Positions 39,377 through 48,587 of a stretch of DNA of 64,000 bases are shown here, piece by piece (position 1 is the stretch's first letter; every line of letters starts with the position of its first letter). Position numbers and translations under genes: made by a program. The stretch is from Arthrobacter sp. B3I4. GTDB taxonomy: Bacteria > Actinomycetota > Actinomycetes > Actinomycetales > Micrococcaceae. The stretch lies in NCBI RefSeq assembly GCF_030816855.1, contig NZ_JAUSYK010000001.1, positions 1,922,001 through 1,986,000 on the forward strand. Direction: 5' to 3'. Below the pieces are notes generated by a model that made no database searches, was not told the DNA's origin, and worked only from the letters and a program-made list of their open reading frames with translations.

Positions 39377-40315
39377 ATGACTTCTGACGCTGTGCCGAGC
39401 CTTGCCGAAGCCGTCCGGAAGGCGACGGCCCTGCTGGCCGCCGCCGGCGTCCCGAGCCCCAAGGTCGACGCCGAGCTCCTCGCCGGTCACCTGCTCGGCG
39501 TCGGGCCCGGCCGGGTCCGCGCCCTGGTGCTCGGCGACTCGCCGGCGCCGGAAGGCTACGCCGAACTCGTGGCGGAGCGCGCGCAGCGCATCCCGCTGCA
39601 GCACATCACCGGCGTGGCGCACTTCCGCTACCTCGAACTGGCGGTGGGCCCCGGAGTCTTCATCCCGCGGCCGGAAACCGAGTCTGTGGTGCAACTCGTG
39701 ATCGACTGGCTTCAGGACCGGAAGTTGGCACGGCCCAAGGTGGTGGACCTCGGGACCGGCTCCGGGGCGATCGCCGGCTCGATCGCCCACGAGGTCCCCG
39801 ATGCCGAAGTCCACGCCGTGGAGTTCAGCGAGTTCGCCCACGCCTGGGCGGCCAAGAACCTGCTGCCGCTCGGCGTCCGCCTGGTGCGCGGGGACCTCCG
39901 CAATGCGCTGCCCGAACACAACGGCAGTTTCGACGTCGTCGTCTCCAATCCGCCCTACATTCCCGCCGAAGCGGTCCCCAACGAGCCCGAAGTGGCACTG
40001 CACGACCCGCCCGAGGCCCTCTACGGCGGGGGAGCGGACGGCATGGAACTGCCGACGGCGGCGGCCGCCTCGGCGGCCCGTCTGCTGGTGCCCGGCGGAT
40101 ACTTTGTGATGGAGCACGCCGAGGTCCAGTCCGGGTGGGTTGCCGCGATGCTGGAGCGCTCCGGCCACTGGTCCGGCATCGCCACGCACCGGGACCTCAA
40201 CGGACGGGATCGCGCCACCACCGCCGTGCTCAAACCGGCCGACGCCGACAGCGACGATGGGCCGGCAGGAACGATAGCTTCGACAGGAATGGCAGGATGG
40301 TCCAGTGACGACTAG
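39377..40315 (+). CDS. prmC: Peptide chain release factor N5-glutamine methyltransferase
   Basis: 312-residue HemK/PrmC methyltransferase. An N-terminal helical RF-binding domain (about residues 1-80), SAM motif VVDLGTGSGAIAGSIAHE and catalytic SNPPYIP (near residue 190). It modifies the GGQ glutamine of RF1 and RF2. The C-terminal 25 residues are a polar extension beyond the usual length. Its end overlaps the sua5 gene by 11 bases, so prfA, prmC and sua5 are very likely cotranslated. Confidence 0.94.
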   Translation: MTSDAVPSLAEAVRKATALLAAAGVPSPKVDAELLAGHLLGVGPGRVRALVLGDSPAPEGYAELVAERAQRIPLQHITGVAHFRYLELAVGPGVFIPRPETESVVQLVIDWLQDRKLARPKVVDLGTGSGAIAGSIAHEVPDAEVHAVEFSEFAHAWAAKNLLPLGVRLVRGDLRNALPEHNGSFDVVVSNPPYIPAEAVPNEPEVALHDPPEALYGGGADGMELPTAAAASAARLLVPGGYFVMEHAEVQSGWVAAMLERSGHWSGIATHRDLNGRDRATTAVLKPADADSDDGPAGTIASTGMAGWSSDD

Positions 40316-41024
40316 CTACGATTGCACAGACGCAGGCCAGCGTGCCGCCGGGCTCGAACACGCCCAGCGGGCCATCCGGGAACAGAAATGCGTGGTCCTT
40401 CCCACCGACACCGTCTACGGCATCGGCGCGGATGCCTTCTCGCCGCAGGCCGTGACCCTGCTGCTCGCGGCCAAGGGACGCAGCCGCCAGATGCCGCCGC
40501 CGGTGCTGATCCCTCGGCTCAACGCCCTCGACGGCCTGGCCACCGACGTCCCGGCCGAGGCCCGCCGGCTGGCCGAGGCATTCTGGCCCGGCGGACTGAC
40601 GCTGATCCTGCACGCCCAGCCTTCCCTTGACTGGGACCTGGGCGAGACCAAGGGAACGGTGGCGCTGCGCCTGCCGGCCGACGACGTCGCCCAGGACCTC
40701 CTCACGCTCACCGGCCCGCTGGCCGTGTCCTCCGCCAACCGCACCGGCCAGGCAGCCGCGCAGAGCGCCGCCGAAGCCGAGGCCCAGCTGGCCGAATCGG
40801 TGGAGGTCTACCTGGAGGACGGCCACCGGCCGCTGGAAGGCGACGGCGCCGCGCCGTCCACCATCATCGACGCCACGGCCCTGCCGCTGCGCGTGGTCCG
40901 CCAGGGGGCCATCAGCCTCGAACGGCTGCGCGAAGTGGTGCCCGGCGTGCTCGGCGCCGGCGAAGAACCGGCCGCCGCCCCCGAAGAACCGGCCACCGCC
41001 CCCGACGATTCCCCGGAGAACTAG
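40305..41024 (+). CDS. L-threonylcarbamoyladenylate synthase (Sua5/YciO/YrdC family)
   Basis: 239-residue protein making the threonylcarbamoyl-AMP intermediate for the t6A37 modification of ANN-decoding tRNAs. Conserved VVLPTDTVYGIGADAFSP at the N-terminus, then LLAAKGRSRQMPPPVLI, a KxR-type motif, and SSANRTGQ. It is a YrdC-only form with a low-complexity Ala/Pro/Glu tail, not the full two-domain Sua5. GTG 40305 is inside the prmC coding end. The next gene starts one base after its stop. Confidence 0.9.
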   Translation: MTTSYDCTDAGQRAAGLEHAQRAIREQKCVVLPTDTVYGIGADAFSPQAVTLLLAAKGRSRQMPPPVLIPRLNALDGLATDVPAEARRLAEAFWPGGLTLILHAQPSLDWDLGETKGTVALRLPADDVAQDLLTLTGPLAVSSANRTGQAAAQSAAEAEAQLAESVEVYLEDGHRPLEGDGAAPSTIIDATALPLRVVRQGAISLERLREVVPGVLGAGEEPAAAPEEPATAPDDSPEN

Positions 41025-41936
41025 ATGCAGCCCAAAGTCGCCGTCGCGGCCGTCACCTTTGACCGCCACGAGGAACTCGCCCTGCTCCTGAAGGGACTGG
41101 CCGCGCAGACCGCACCGATCCACTCGGTCGCCCTCGTGGATTCCGGCACCGTTCCGGCCACCGACGTGGTCAGCGCGCACGGAGCGGAGAACATCAACTA
41201 CCTGCGGTCGGAGGCCAACCTCGGCGGTGCCGGCGGCTTCGCCTACGCGATCCTGGCCGCCATGGCCAGCGGCGCCGAGTGGATCTGGATGATGGACGAC
41301 GACGGCCACCCCGAGGACGCCAGCTGCCTGGCGGAACTGCTCAAGACGGCCGAGGAGCACCAGCTCGACATTGTCAGCCCCCTGGTCGCCGCCACCGCCG
41401 ACCCGAACCGGCTCTCCTTCAACTTCCGGATCAACGGTCTGCTCACCAACGACCGGTCCCGGCTGGCGCCGATGGGCTACCTCCCGGACATGGTGCACTT
41501 CTTCAACGGCGCCCTGATCCGCACCGAAGTTTTCTACCAGGTCGGCATCCCGGACGTGAAGTTCTTCATCCGCGGTGACGAGGTGGACTTCCTGTCCCGG
41601 GTGAAGAAAGCGGGTCTGAAATACGGCACGCTGGCCACCGTGGCGGTGCAGCACCCCGCCACCTGGACCGAGATGAAACCGGTTTTCGGCGGGTTCATCA
41701 CCCCCGTCATTCCGGAGGGCGAGTTCAAGCGCTACTGCTACTTCCGCAACCGCGGCTACCTGACCCGGAAGTACCGGAACCTGCGCTGGTTCAGCGCCGA
41801 CATCGTGGGCTTCCCTTACTACTTCCTGAAAACCGGCGACCTCAAGGGCCTGACGCACTGGTTCGGGGCCTACTCCACCGGCTTCCGCGGCAAGGGCTTC
41901 GGCTCGCCCGCGAAGCTGATGTCCGCCCGCAGCTAG
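41025..41936 (+). CDS. GT2 family glycosyltransferase
   Basis: 303-residue GT-A fold transferase, probably cytoplasmic or peripheral to the membrane. The nucleotide-sugar site includes NLGGAGGFAYAI (about residues 66-77) and the metal-binding DxD in WMMDDDGHPEDA (about 87-98). The layout recalls rhamnosyl- and galactofuranosyl-transferases of cell-wall glycans, but donor and acceptor cannot be read out. It is a paralogue of the next gene; together with the dehydratase and WecA-type gene it forms a glycan block placed between sua5 and the atp operon. It starts directly after the sua5 stop. Confidence 0.83.
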   Translation: MQPKVAVAAVTFDRHEELALLLKGLAAQTAPIHSVALVDSGTVPATDVVSAHGAENINYLRSEANLGGAGGFAYAILAAMASGAEWIWMMDDDGHPEDASCLAELLKTAEEHQLDIVSPLVAATADPNRLSFNFRINGLLTNDRSRLAPMGYLPDMVHFFNGALIRTEVFYQVGIPDVKFFIRGDEVDFLSRVKKAGLKYGTLATVAVQHPATWTEMKPVFGGFITPVIPEGEFKRYCYFRNRGYLTRKYRNLRWFSADIVGFPYYFLKTGDLKGLTHWFGAYSTGFRGKGFGSPAKLMSARS

Positions 41937-41943
41937 GCCCGCC

Positions 41944-42906
41944 GTGGACAACCTGTACGCCGTCGTCGTCACCTACAACCGCGCCGACCTCCTGCGCAAC
42001 CTGCTGGACTCCTTCGCCCGGCTCGGCACGGGCCCGGCGCGGATCATCGTGGTCGACAACGCCAGCACCGACCATACGGCCGACGTGGTCGCCGCGGCGG
42101 CCGCCGCCGGCGGGCCGCCGATCCGGTACGAGCGGCTCGGCGAGAACCTCGGCGGCGCGGGCGGGTTTTCCCGCGGCGTGGAACTGGCCCTGGAATCCGG
42201 CGCCGAGTGGCTGTGGCTGATGGACGACGACGTCGAGGTGCTCCCCGGCGCGGTGGAGGCGCTGGAGAAGTTCACGCCGGAGTACTCCTGCCTGATCGGA
42301 CGCCGTTACGACGCCAACGGCAAACCGTTCTTCTGGCAGCACCATTTCGTCGACGCGCTGGGCATCTTCCTGCCGGTGTCCGGGGACGTGTTCCGGCACT
42401 CGGACGTTTTCCGCACCAATGTCGGCAACTTTGAAGGGATGCTGGTCAGCGCCGCCGTGGCCCGGAGCATCGGCCTGCCGGATCCGAGGTTCTTCATCAC
42501 CTGGGACGACGCGGTCTACGGCTGGCTCGCCGCGCAGCAGACCCCCGTGGTCTACGTCAACGCCTTCGTCATCAAAAAGGTCCGTGCCCAGCGGCAGGTG
42601 GACCTGGGGCTGCGCCACCTCAACGATTCTTCGGACCTGAGCCGCCGCTACGTAATGCGCAACCGCGGCCACGTTGCGCAGTACCTGCGGGCGCGGGGGA
42701 AGTTCAACCCGCCCGGTTTCGCGGCCGGGACGGCGTTGACCTTCCTGAAGGAAATCGTCCGCCTGGTCCTCGTTGAGCGGACCCTGAAGGGGACCGGTGC
42801 GCTCTGGCAGGGATGGCGTGAATCCCGCGCCATCCTCGCCGACACCGGCTGGAAGCCCATGCCCCCGGTGCCCGCGTTCCCCGGAAGCGGTGCCGAAAGA
42901 GATTAG
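41944..42906 (+). CDS. GT2 family glycosyltransferase, paralogue
   Basis: 320-residue GT-A fold transferase, paralogous to the preceding gene: same NLGGAGGFSRGVELAL motif and WLMDDDVEVLPG metal site. The second half contains FFITWDDAVYGWLAAQQ (donor or acceptor loop) and a Lys/Arg-rich C-terminus suited to membrane contact. GTG 41944 lies seven bases after the previous stop. It probably adds a consecutive sugar in the same surface polysaccharide. A TAGTAT box (42904-42909) overlapping its stop may start a separate transcript for the dehydratase gene. Confidence 0.83.
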   Translation: MDNLYAVVVTYNRADLLRNLLDSFARLGTGPARIIVVDNASTDHTADVVAAAAAAGGPPIRYERLGENLGGAGGFSRGVELALESGAEWLWLMDDDVEVLPGAVEALEKFTPEYSCLIGRRYDANGKPFFWQHHFVDALGIFLPVSGDVFRHSDVFRTNVGNFEGMLVSAAVARSIGLPDPRFFITWDDAVYGWLAAQQTPVVYVNAFVIKKVRAQRQVDLGLRHLNDSSDLSRRYVMRNRGHVAQYLRARGKFNPPGFAAGTALTFLKEIVRLVLVERTLKGTGALWQGWRESRAILADTGWKPMPPVPAFPGSGAERD

Positions 42907-43004
42907 TATCGTTCTAGGTCCCGACGCCGTCCGACAGTTTGCGGCGGGGCATTTTGAAACAGGCGCCTCGCCGCCGTGGTAGTGGAAGTCGGTTGCAATC
43001 TCCG

Positions 43005-44882
43005 TTGAGTACGAAATCTGAAACGCGCGAACCTGCCGCAGGGAGGGACGAAAAACCCGCCCTCTGGATCTGGATCCAGCTCTTCCTCGACTCCATGTCG
43101 TGGATCGTTGCGATCGTCCTGGCGCTGCTGCTGCGCTACGAGATGGGGATCCGGGTCGAGCAGTTCGCCGGCGCGTTTGTCATCGCCGCGATCGCCGTCG
43201 TCGCGCAGGTGCTGGTGGGCTACGCGCTGGCCCTCTACCGCGGCCGGTATCCGTTCGGCAGCTTCCAGGAGGCCAGGGCGCTGGTCTTCGTCACCGTCAT
43301 AGTGGCCGCTTCCATCACCGCGAGCCTGCTGGTGCTGTACGAGGCGATCAACATCGGCCGCAGCGTGGGCCTGATCGCCTTCCCCTTCGCCTGCCTGTTC
43401 ATGGGCGCAGCACGCTACGTCAAACGGCTCTACGTGGAAGGCCGGACCCGGCCCGGCGACGGGGCGCAGAACACCCTCATCTACGGTGCGGGCTTCCTTG
43501 GCAACTCGCTGTTGAACCGGATGCTGCAGGATCCGGACTCCCCGTACTTCCCGGTGGGCCTCATCGATGACGACCCCGCGAAGAAGCACCTCCGGCTTTC
43601 CGGCGTGCAGGTCCAGGGCCGCGGGGACGACCTTCCGGCGATCATCCGCCGCACCCGCGCCACGATCCTGGTCCTGGCCTTCGCCAACGTCGAGGCGGCC
43701 GTGGTCCGCCGGATCTCGGACGCTGTTGCCGGGCTGAACATCCGCGTGCTGGTGCTCCCGCCACTGCGCGACATGCTGGGCAGCGGGGCGCCCGCTGGTT
43801 TCTCCGACTTCCGCGACGTGGCCGTCGAGGACCTGATCGGCCGGCGGCCCGTCGACATCAAGGTCGATGAAATCGCCGGTTACATCAAGGGCAAGCGGGT
43901 GCTGGTGACCGGTGCCGGCGGGTCCATCGGTTCGGAGCTCTGCCGGCAGATTGTCCAGTTCGCCCCGGCGGAACTGATCATGCTGGACCACGATGAGACG
44001 GGGCTGCAGCACACCCAGATCTCGATCACCGGCCGCGGCCTGCTCGCCGGGCGGGACACCGTGCTGGCAAACATCCGCGACGGCGAGGCGCTGCACAGCA
44101 TTTTCCAGGACCGGCGCCCCGAGGTGGTGTTCCATGCCGCCGCCCTGAAACACGCACCGCTGCTCCAGCAGTACCCCGTCGAGGCCTGGAAGACCAACGT
44201 CTGCGGCACGCTGAACGTCCTGCGCGCGGCCCAGCGTGCCGGTGTCTCGCACTTTGTGAACATCTCCACCGACAAGGCGGCCAACCCCACCACCGCCCTT
44301 GGCCACTCGAAGCGTGTTGCGGAGAAGCTGACCGCCTGGATGGCCGGGCAGACCGCCGGCAAGTTCGTATCCGTCCGTTTCGGCAACGTCATGGGCAGCC
44401 GCGGCTCGATGCTGCCCCTCTTTACCGAGCAGATCCGCGTCGGTGGCCCCGTCACCGTTACCGACCCCGACGTCACCCGCTTTTTCATGACCATTCCCGA
44501 GGCGTGCCAGCTGGTGATCCAGGCCGGCGCGATCGGGGCAGGCGGCGACGTCCTGATCCTGGACATGGGTGAACCGGTCCGCATCCTTGACGTGGCGCAG
44601 CGGATGATTGCGATGTCCGGCAAGAAAGTGGACATCATTTACACCGGGCTGCGGCCGGGGGAGAAGCTGCACGAGGAACTGGTCGGCACGGGCGAACTGG
44701 ACCAGCGCCCCCTGCATCCGAAAATATCGCACACCCGGGCTTCGCAGCAGGATCCGGACAAACTCGACCTCGACGTCTGGCTGGCCCGCTGTGAGGCGGA
44801 GCAGGGCGTCAACGTCGCGGAAATCCCCGACGATGAGTCGGACGAGACGGGCCCGATCGGGATCGTCAGGGTCGCGTCATGA
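43005..44882 (+). CDS. Membrane-anchored NDP-sugar dehydratase/epimerase (CapD/PglF-type polysaccharide biosynthesis protein)
   Basis: About 625-residue protein with four N-terminal transmembrane helices (about residues 20-135), a CoA-binding-like Rossmann domain (about 145-270) and an extended-SDR catalytic domain (about 280-600) opening VLVTGAGGSIGSELCRQI. The active site has GHSKR where classical SDRs have YxxxK, the change typical of membrane UDP-GlcNAc 4,6-dehydratases and C6 relatives. It probably makes a modified UDP-sugar for surface glycan. The start is uncertain: TTG 43005 gives STKSETREP, while TTG 42993 has a closer GGAAG. The next gene's ATG overlaps its stop. Confidence 0.86.
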   Translation: MSTKSETREPAAGRDEKPALWIWIQLFLDSMSWIVAIVLALLLRYEMGIRVEQFAGAFVIAAIAVVAQVLVGYALALYRGRYPFGSFQEARALVFVTVIVAASITASLLVLYEAINIGRSVGLIAFPFACLFMGAARYVKRLYVEGRTRPGDGAQNTLIYGAGFLGNSLLNRMLQDPDSPYFPVGLIDDDPAKKHLRLSGVQVQGRGDDLPAIIRRTRATILVLAFANVEAAVVRRISDAVAGLNIRVLVLPPLRDMLGSGAPAGFSDFRDVAVEDLIGRRPVDIKVDEIAGYIKGKRVLVTGAGGSIGSELCRQIVQFAPAELIMLDHDETGLQHTQISITGRGLLAGRDTVLANIRDGEALHSIFQDRRPEVVFHAAALKHAPLLQQYPVEAWKTNVCGTLNVLRAAQRAGVSHFVNISTDKAANPTTALGHSKRVAEKLTAWMAGQTAGKFVSVRFGNVMGSRGSMLPLFTEQIRVGGPVTVTDPDVTRFFMTIPEACQLVIQAGAIGAGGDVLILDMGEPVRILDVAQRMIAMSGKKVDIIYTGLRPGEKLHEELVGTGELDQRPLHPKISHTRASQQDPDKLDLDVWLARCEAEQGVNVAEIPDDESDETGPIGIVRVAS

Positions 44883-45904
44883 CGCCGATGGTGCTCACTG
44901 CCGTCATCACCCTGCTGGCAAGCCTGCTGCTTCCGCTTGCGGTTAGGCCGTGGCTGGTCCGGATGGGCGTGGTGGATGTCCCGTCCGCCCGCTCCTCGCA
45001 CGTTAAAGCGACCATCCGCGGCATGGGGGTGGCGGCGGCCCTGGCCACCGCCGCAGGCTACCTTGCCGCTGTCCTCCTCGGGGCCGTCACAGTGGACCGG
45101 TCAGTGTTCGCCGCCGTGCTGGCCACCATTGCCGCCTGCGCCGCGGTGGGATGGGTCGAGGACCTGCGCGGCATGTCGATCCGCGGCCGGGCCGCCGCCC
45201 AGCTTGGCATCGGTGCGGCCGGCTCGGCGGCGCTGATCGTGCTGACGGGGCAGTCGTTCTGGTGGCTCCCGCTGGCTGCCGTCGCGATCGCAGCCTACGT
45301 CAACATCGCCAACTTCATGGACGGCGTCAACGGAATCTCCGGCCTGCACGGCGTTACGGCCGGAGGCGCCTACGCAGCGGCGGGCTTACTGGCCGAACAG
45401 CCCTGGCTGACCGCGGGCGGCACCGTCCTGGCGATGTCTTTCCTCGGCTTCCTGCCGTGGAACCTGGGCCGCGGTTCCGTCTTCCTGGGCGACGTAGGCA
45501 GCTACCTGCTGGGCGCCTCAGTCGCCGCCCTTGCGGTGGCGGGCTTCTTCAGCGGTGTCTACGTCGAATATGTCCTCTCGCCGATCCTTGTCTACGCTGC
45601 GGACACCGGCTACACCCTGCTGCGCCGGATCAAGGCGGGGGAGCGGTGGTATGCCTCGCACCGCGAGCATGTCTACCAGCGGCTTACCGACGTCGGTTTC
45701 ACGCACCTGCAGTCGGCCGCTACGGTCACGGCGTGCACTCTCGCGGTGATCGTCCTTGGCTTCGTCGCCGCGACCGCGCCGCTGCCCGCCGTCGCTCTCT
45801 GTGTGGCGGGCAGCTTGCTGGTGCTGGCTCTCTACCTGGCCAGCCCGGACCTGATCCGCCGGCACCGGCGCCGTTCCAAGGTCACCCGGCTTCCTGTGGC
45901 CTAG
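44879..45904 (+). CDS. Undecaprenyl-phosphate N-acetylglucosaminyl/glycosyl-1-phosphate transferase (WecA/MraY-like)
   Basis: 341-residue polytopic membrane enzyme of the PNPT family with about ten helices. Key motifs: DVPSARSSHVK near the start, DxxxD-type GWVEDLRG, NIANFMDGVNGISGLHG and FLGDVGS, and a late HREHVYQRL, equivalent to the HxxH loop. It transfers a sugar-1-phosphate to undecaprenyl phosphate to start a lipid-linked glycan. Its start overlaps the dehydratase stop (ATGA), giving a coupled unit with the two GT2 genes. In relatives a WecA-type gene directly precedes atpI, as here. Confidence 0.9.
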   Translation: MTPMVLTAVITLLASLLLPLAVRPWLVRMGVVDVPSARSSHVKATIRGMGVAAALATAAGYLAAVLLGAVTVDRSVFAAVLATIAACAAVGWVEDLRGMSIRGRAAAQLGIGAAGSAALIVLTGQSFWWLPLAAVAIAAYVNIANFMDGVNGISGLHGVTAGGAYAAAGLLAEQPWLTAGGTVLAMSFLGFLPWNLGRGSVFLGDVGSYLLGASVAALAVAGFFSGVYVEYVLSPILVYAADTGYTLLRRIKAGERWYASHREHVYQRLTDVGFTHLQSAATVTACTLAVIVLGFVAATAPLPAVALCVAGSLLVLALYLASPDLIRRHRRRSKVTRLPVA

Positions 45905-45921
45905 CTGTGTTCTATCTCGTG

Positions 45922-45927
45922 TAGAAT
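45922..45927 (+). promoter_or_regulatory. Candidate atp operon promoter (-10 box)
   Basis: TAGAAT lies between the WecA-type gene and atpI, which puts the transcript start near 45934 with a leader of about 50 bases. The leader contains a small GCGGC/GCCGC hairpin. No convincing -35 box is seen. Confidence 0.5.
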
Positions 45928-45984
45928 TCAGGTGCGGCTTAGCGCCGCGTTCCTGCCTTAACCTCCAGCGACGATTGGGATCCC

Positions 45985-46476
45985 ATGACCTCCAACGCCG
46001 AGTCCGGACGCACGTCCGGCAACGGACCCGTTGGCGTTTCAGGACCCACGACCTCGCTCTGGCTGAGGCTGCTGGCCATCAGTTCCGCCGCGGCCGGGGC
46101 GGCGCTGCTGCTCACCGGCGGGCTCGCCCTCGTGTTCAACGGCGGCACCGGAGCTTGGTCCAGCCTCTTCGGCGGAGCACTGGTGATGGCATTTTTCGCC
46201 ATCAGCCTCGCGATCGGACACTTCGTCGGCCGCAACAATCCCTCCGGTGCCATCGGGATGTTCGTCGCCACCTATTTCGTCAAGGTGATCGGCTTCGCCG
46301 TCGTGCTCTTCGTGCTCGGGGCACCTGCCTGGCTGCACGAGCGCTGGTTCCTGATCGGCGCCGTCGTGAGCGTCGTCGCCTGGCAAGCGGCCGAGATCAT
46401 TGGCTTCGGCAAAGCACGGCTGCAGATCTACAACGACCCGGATTCGACCGAAGGCGGCCCGCATGCCCAGCCGTAA
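45985..46476 (+). CDS. atpI: ATP synthase subunit I-like protein
   Basis: 163-residue membrane protein with four predicted helices (about residues 28-52, 62-80, 90-112 and 120-138) and a cytosolic N-terminus. Its place as first gene of the atp operon fits the actinobacterial AtpI-like proteins, which may help assemble the c-ring or carry Mg2+; function here is inferred from position. Its end overlaps the next gene by 14 bases. Confidence 0.75.
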   Translation: MTSNAESGRTSGNGPVGVSGPTTSLWLRLLAISSAAAGAALLLTGGLALVFNGGTGAWSSLFGGALVMAFFAISLAIGHFVGRNNPSGAIGMFVATYFVKVIGFAVVLFVLGAPAWLHERWFLIGAVVSVVAWQAAEIIGFGKARLQIYNDPDSTEGGPHAQP

Positions 46477-46792
46477 AGAGCGCGGTAAAAACACCCCGCA
46501 AACACCTAGGAGAACCGGTGGCGCCCCCGGCGTGTCGCAGGACGGCAACGACGGCGGATACAACGCCGGAATCGCTGTGTTCAGCTACATTGTTGGCGGA
46601 ATCATCGTCTGGAGTTTGATAGGGTGGGGTCTGGATAATCTGTGGGGAACCCGCTGGATTGTGCTCGCAGGCGGCCTGCTTGGAGCTGCTGGAGGGTTCT
46701 ATCTTTCTCATATGCACGGACTCACCAGTTCCCGAAATACGGCTGGTGAAGACGGCGCTGCAGGTGGCCCGTCGAAGGACGCGGAACAGTAA
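46463..46792 (+). CDS. AtpZ/AtpI family small membrane protein
   Basis: 109-residue protein with a basic N-terminus and two hydrophobic helices (IAVFSYIVGGIIVWSLIGWG and WIVLAGGLLGAAGGFYL), which is the AtpZ-type pattern (two helices with conserved Gly/Asp between them). In other bacteria AtpZ and AtpI pair as a Ca2+/Mg2+ channel-like complex or assembly factors; unproven here. ATG 46463 is chosen as the first good start; it lies inside the end of atpI, indicating coupling. Confidence 0.72.
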   Translation: MPSRKERGKNTPQTPRRTGGAPGVSQDGNDGGYNAGIAVFSYIVGGIIVWSLIGWGLDNLWGTRWIVLAGGLLGAAGGFYLSHMHGLTSSRNTAGEDGAAGGPSKDAEQ

Positions 46793-46883
46793 TGCCAAAA
46801 AATTTCACAGGGGGAATGGCTGACAGAAATGCCACCGTTTCCCGCCCAACGCCCAATGATGGACACTGCAGAGAGGAAACGCG

Positions 46884-47684
46884 TTGATCGCGCTTGCGCT
46901 CCCGGCCCAAGATTCAGGAGAGTTCACTCCTCCTGGAATTGAACAATTGCACCTGCCGGCTATCCTGCCTTGGGGTGCGGCCGAAGGATTCTCCAAGCAG
47001 ATGCTGCTGGTGATCCTCTCGGTCGTCATTATCGCCACTTTCTTTGTGCTGGCTGCGCGTAAGCAGCAGCTCGTTCCCGGCAAGCTGCAGTTCGCCGGCG
47101 AGGCCGCCTACGGCTTCGTCCGCAACGGCATCGCCAAGGACATCATCGGCGGCAAAGACTTCATGAAGTACGTCCCGCTGCTGTTCAGCCTGTTCTTCTT
47201 CATTCTGGTGAACAACATCTACGGCGCCATCCCGGTTCTCCAGCTCCCGAGCTTCTCGCATGTCGGCGGCGCCTACGTGCTCGCCGCGATCGTCTACATC
47301 ACCTGGATCGCGATCGGCATCAAGAAGAACGGCTTGAGGTACTTCAAGCTGGCCACTGTGCCGAGCGGCGTCCCCATCTACATTCTTCCGATCGTCATTC
47401 CGATCGAGATCATCTCTAACTTCCTGGTCCGGCCGGTGACGCACAGCCTCCGTCTGTTCGCCACCATGCTGGCCGGTCACCTGATCGTGATGATTGCCGG
47501 CTCCGGCATCGAGTTCCTGATCATGCAGGAGAACGTCCTGCTGAAGGGCGCCTCGGTCCTGGTCCTGGCCGGCTCGCTGGCGATGTACATGCTGGAGGCG
47601 CTGATCATGGCGCTGCAGGCGTACGTCTTCACGCTGCTGACCGCGATCTACATTGAAGGCGCACTCCACGCCGACAGCCACTAA
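46884..47684 (+). CDS. atpB: F-type ATP synthase subunit a
   Basis: 266-residue integral membrane stator subunit with about five to six helices that forms the proton half-channels. The essential arginine is in [13 protein letters not shown], and the C-terminal [18 protein letters not shown] is diagnostic. TTG 46884, behind GAGGAAAC, is the start that fits; upstream ATGs are out of frame. It is followed by an 80-base spacer with two hairpins before the c-subunit gene. Confidence 0.94.
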   Translation: MIALALPAQDSGEFTPPGIEQLHLPAILPWGAAEGFSKQMLLVILSVVIIATFFVLAARKQQLVPGKLQFAGEAAYGFVRNGIAKDIIGGKDFMKYVPLLFSLFFFILVNNIYGAIPVLQLPSFSHVGGAYVLAAIVYITWIAIGIKKNGLRYFKLATVPSGVPIYILPIVIPIEIISNFLVRPVTHSLRLFATMLAGHLIVMIAGSGIEFLIMQENVLLKGASVLVLAGSLAMYMLEALIMALQAYVFTLLTAIYIEGALHADSH

Positions 47685-47696
47685 GGCACCCACAAA

Positions 47697-47747
47697 CTTC
47701 CCCTTCGGGGGATGAAGCAACCCAAACAACCTGCCACACGGGTGGCA
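47697..47747 (+). promoter_or_regulatory. Two hairpins in the atpB-atpE spacer
   Basis: CCCC (47700-47703) and GGGG (47708-47711) enclose a stable TTCG tetraloop, with flanking CTT/AAG pairs. TGCCAC (47732-47737) and GTGGCA (47742-47747) form a second hairpin ending seven bases before the GAAAGGAAG ribosome site of atpE. They may stabilise mRNA or boost translation of the c subunit, which is needed in many copies; inferred. Confidence 0.5.
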
Positions 47748-47764
47748 TCTTGAAAGGAAGAAAA

Positions 47765-47983
47765 ATGGAAGGCTCCATCAACGGCTCCCTCAACCTCATC
47801 GGCTACGGCCTCTCGGCCATCGGCGGTGGTATCGGTGTGGGTCTCGTGTTCGCTGCTTACATCAACGGCGTCGCACGTCAGCCGGAAGCCCAGCGCGTTC
47901 TGCAGCCGATCGCATTCCTCGGCCTTGCGCTGACTGAAGCCCTCGCCATCCTCGGCCTGGTCTTCGCATTCGTTCTCAAGTAA
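47765..47983 (+). CDS. atpE: F-type ATP synthase subunit c
   Basis: 72-residue two-helix proteolipid of the rotor ring. The proton-carrying glutamate is in helix 2 ([13 protein letters not shown]), and the polar loop reads ARQPEAQ. Strong ribosome site GAAAGGAAG upstream of ATG 47765, fitting high expression. An in-frame ATG at 47750 would add MKGRK and is less likely. Mycobacterial homologues are the target of diarylquinolines; sensitivity is not predicted here. Confidence 0.95.
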   Translation: MEGSINGSLNLIGYGLSAIGGGIGVGLVFAAYINGVARQPEAQRVLQPIAFLGLALTEALAILGLVFAFVLK

Positions 47984-48032
47984 ACCTTCAGAACCCAGCG
48001 AACATCCAGAACCGAGTAGATAGGACGGGTGA

Positions 48033-48586
<554 letters not shown>

Positions 48587-48587
<1 letters not shown>

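Noticed and set aside
42903..44732. Large minus-strand frame opposite the CapD-type gene
   Set aside because: Shadow of a conserved gene with no motifs; composition typical of antisense.
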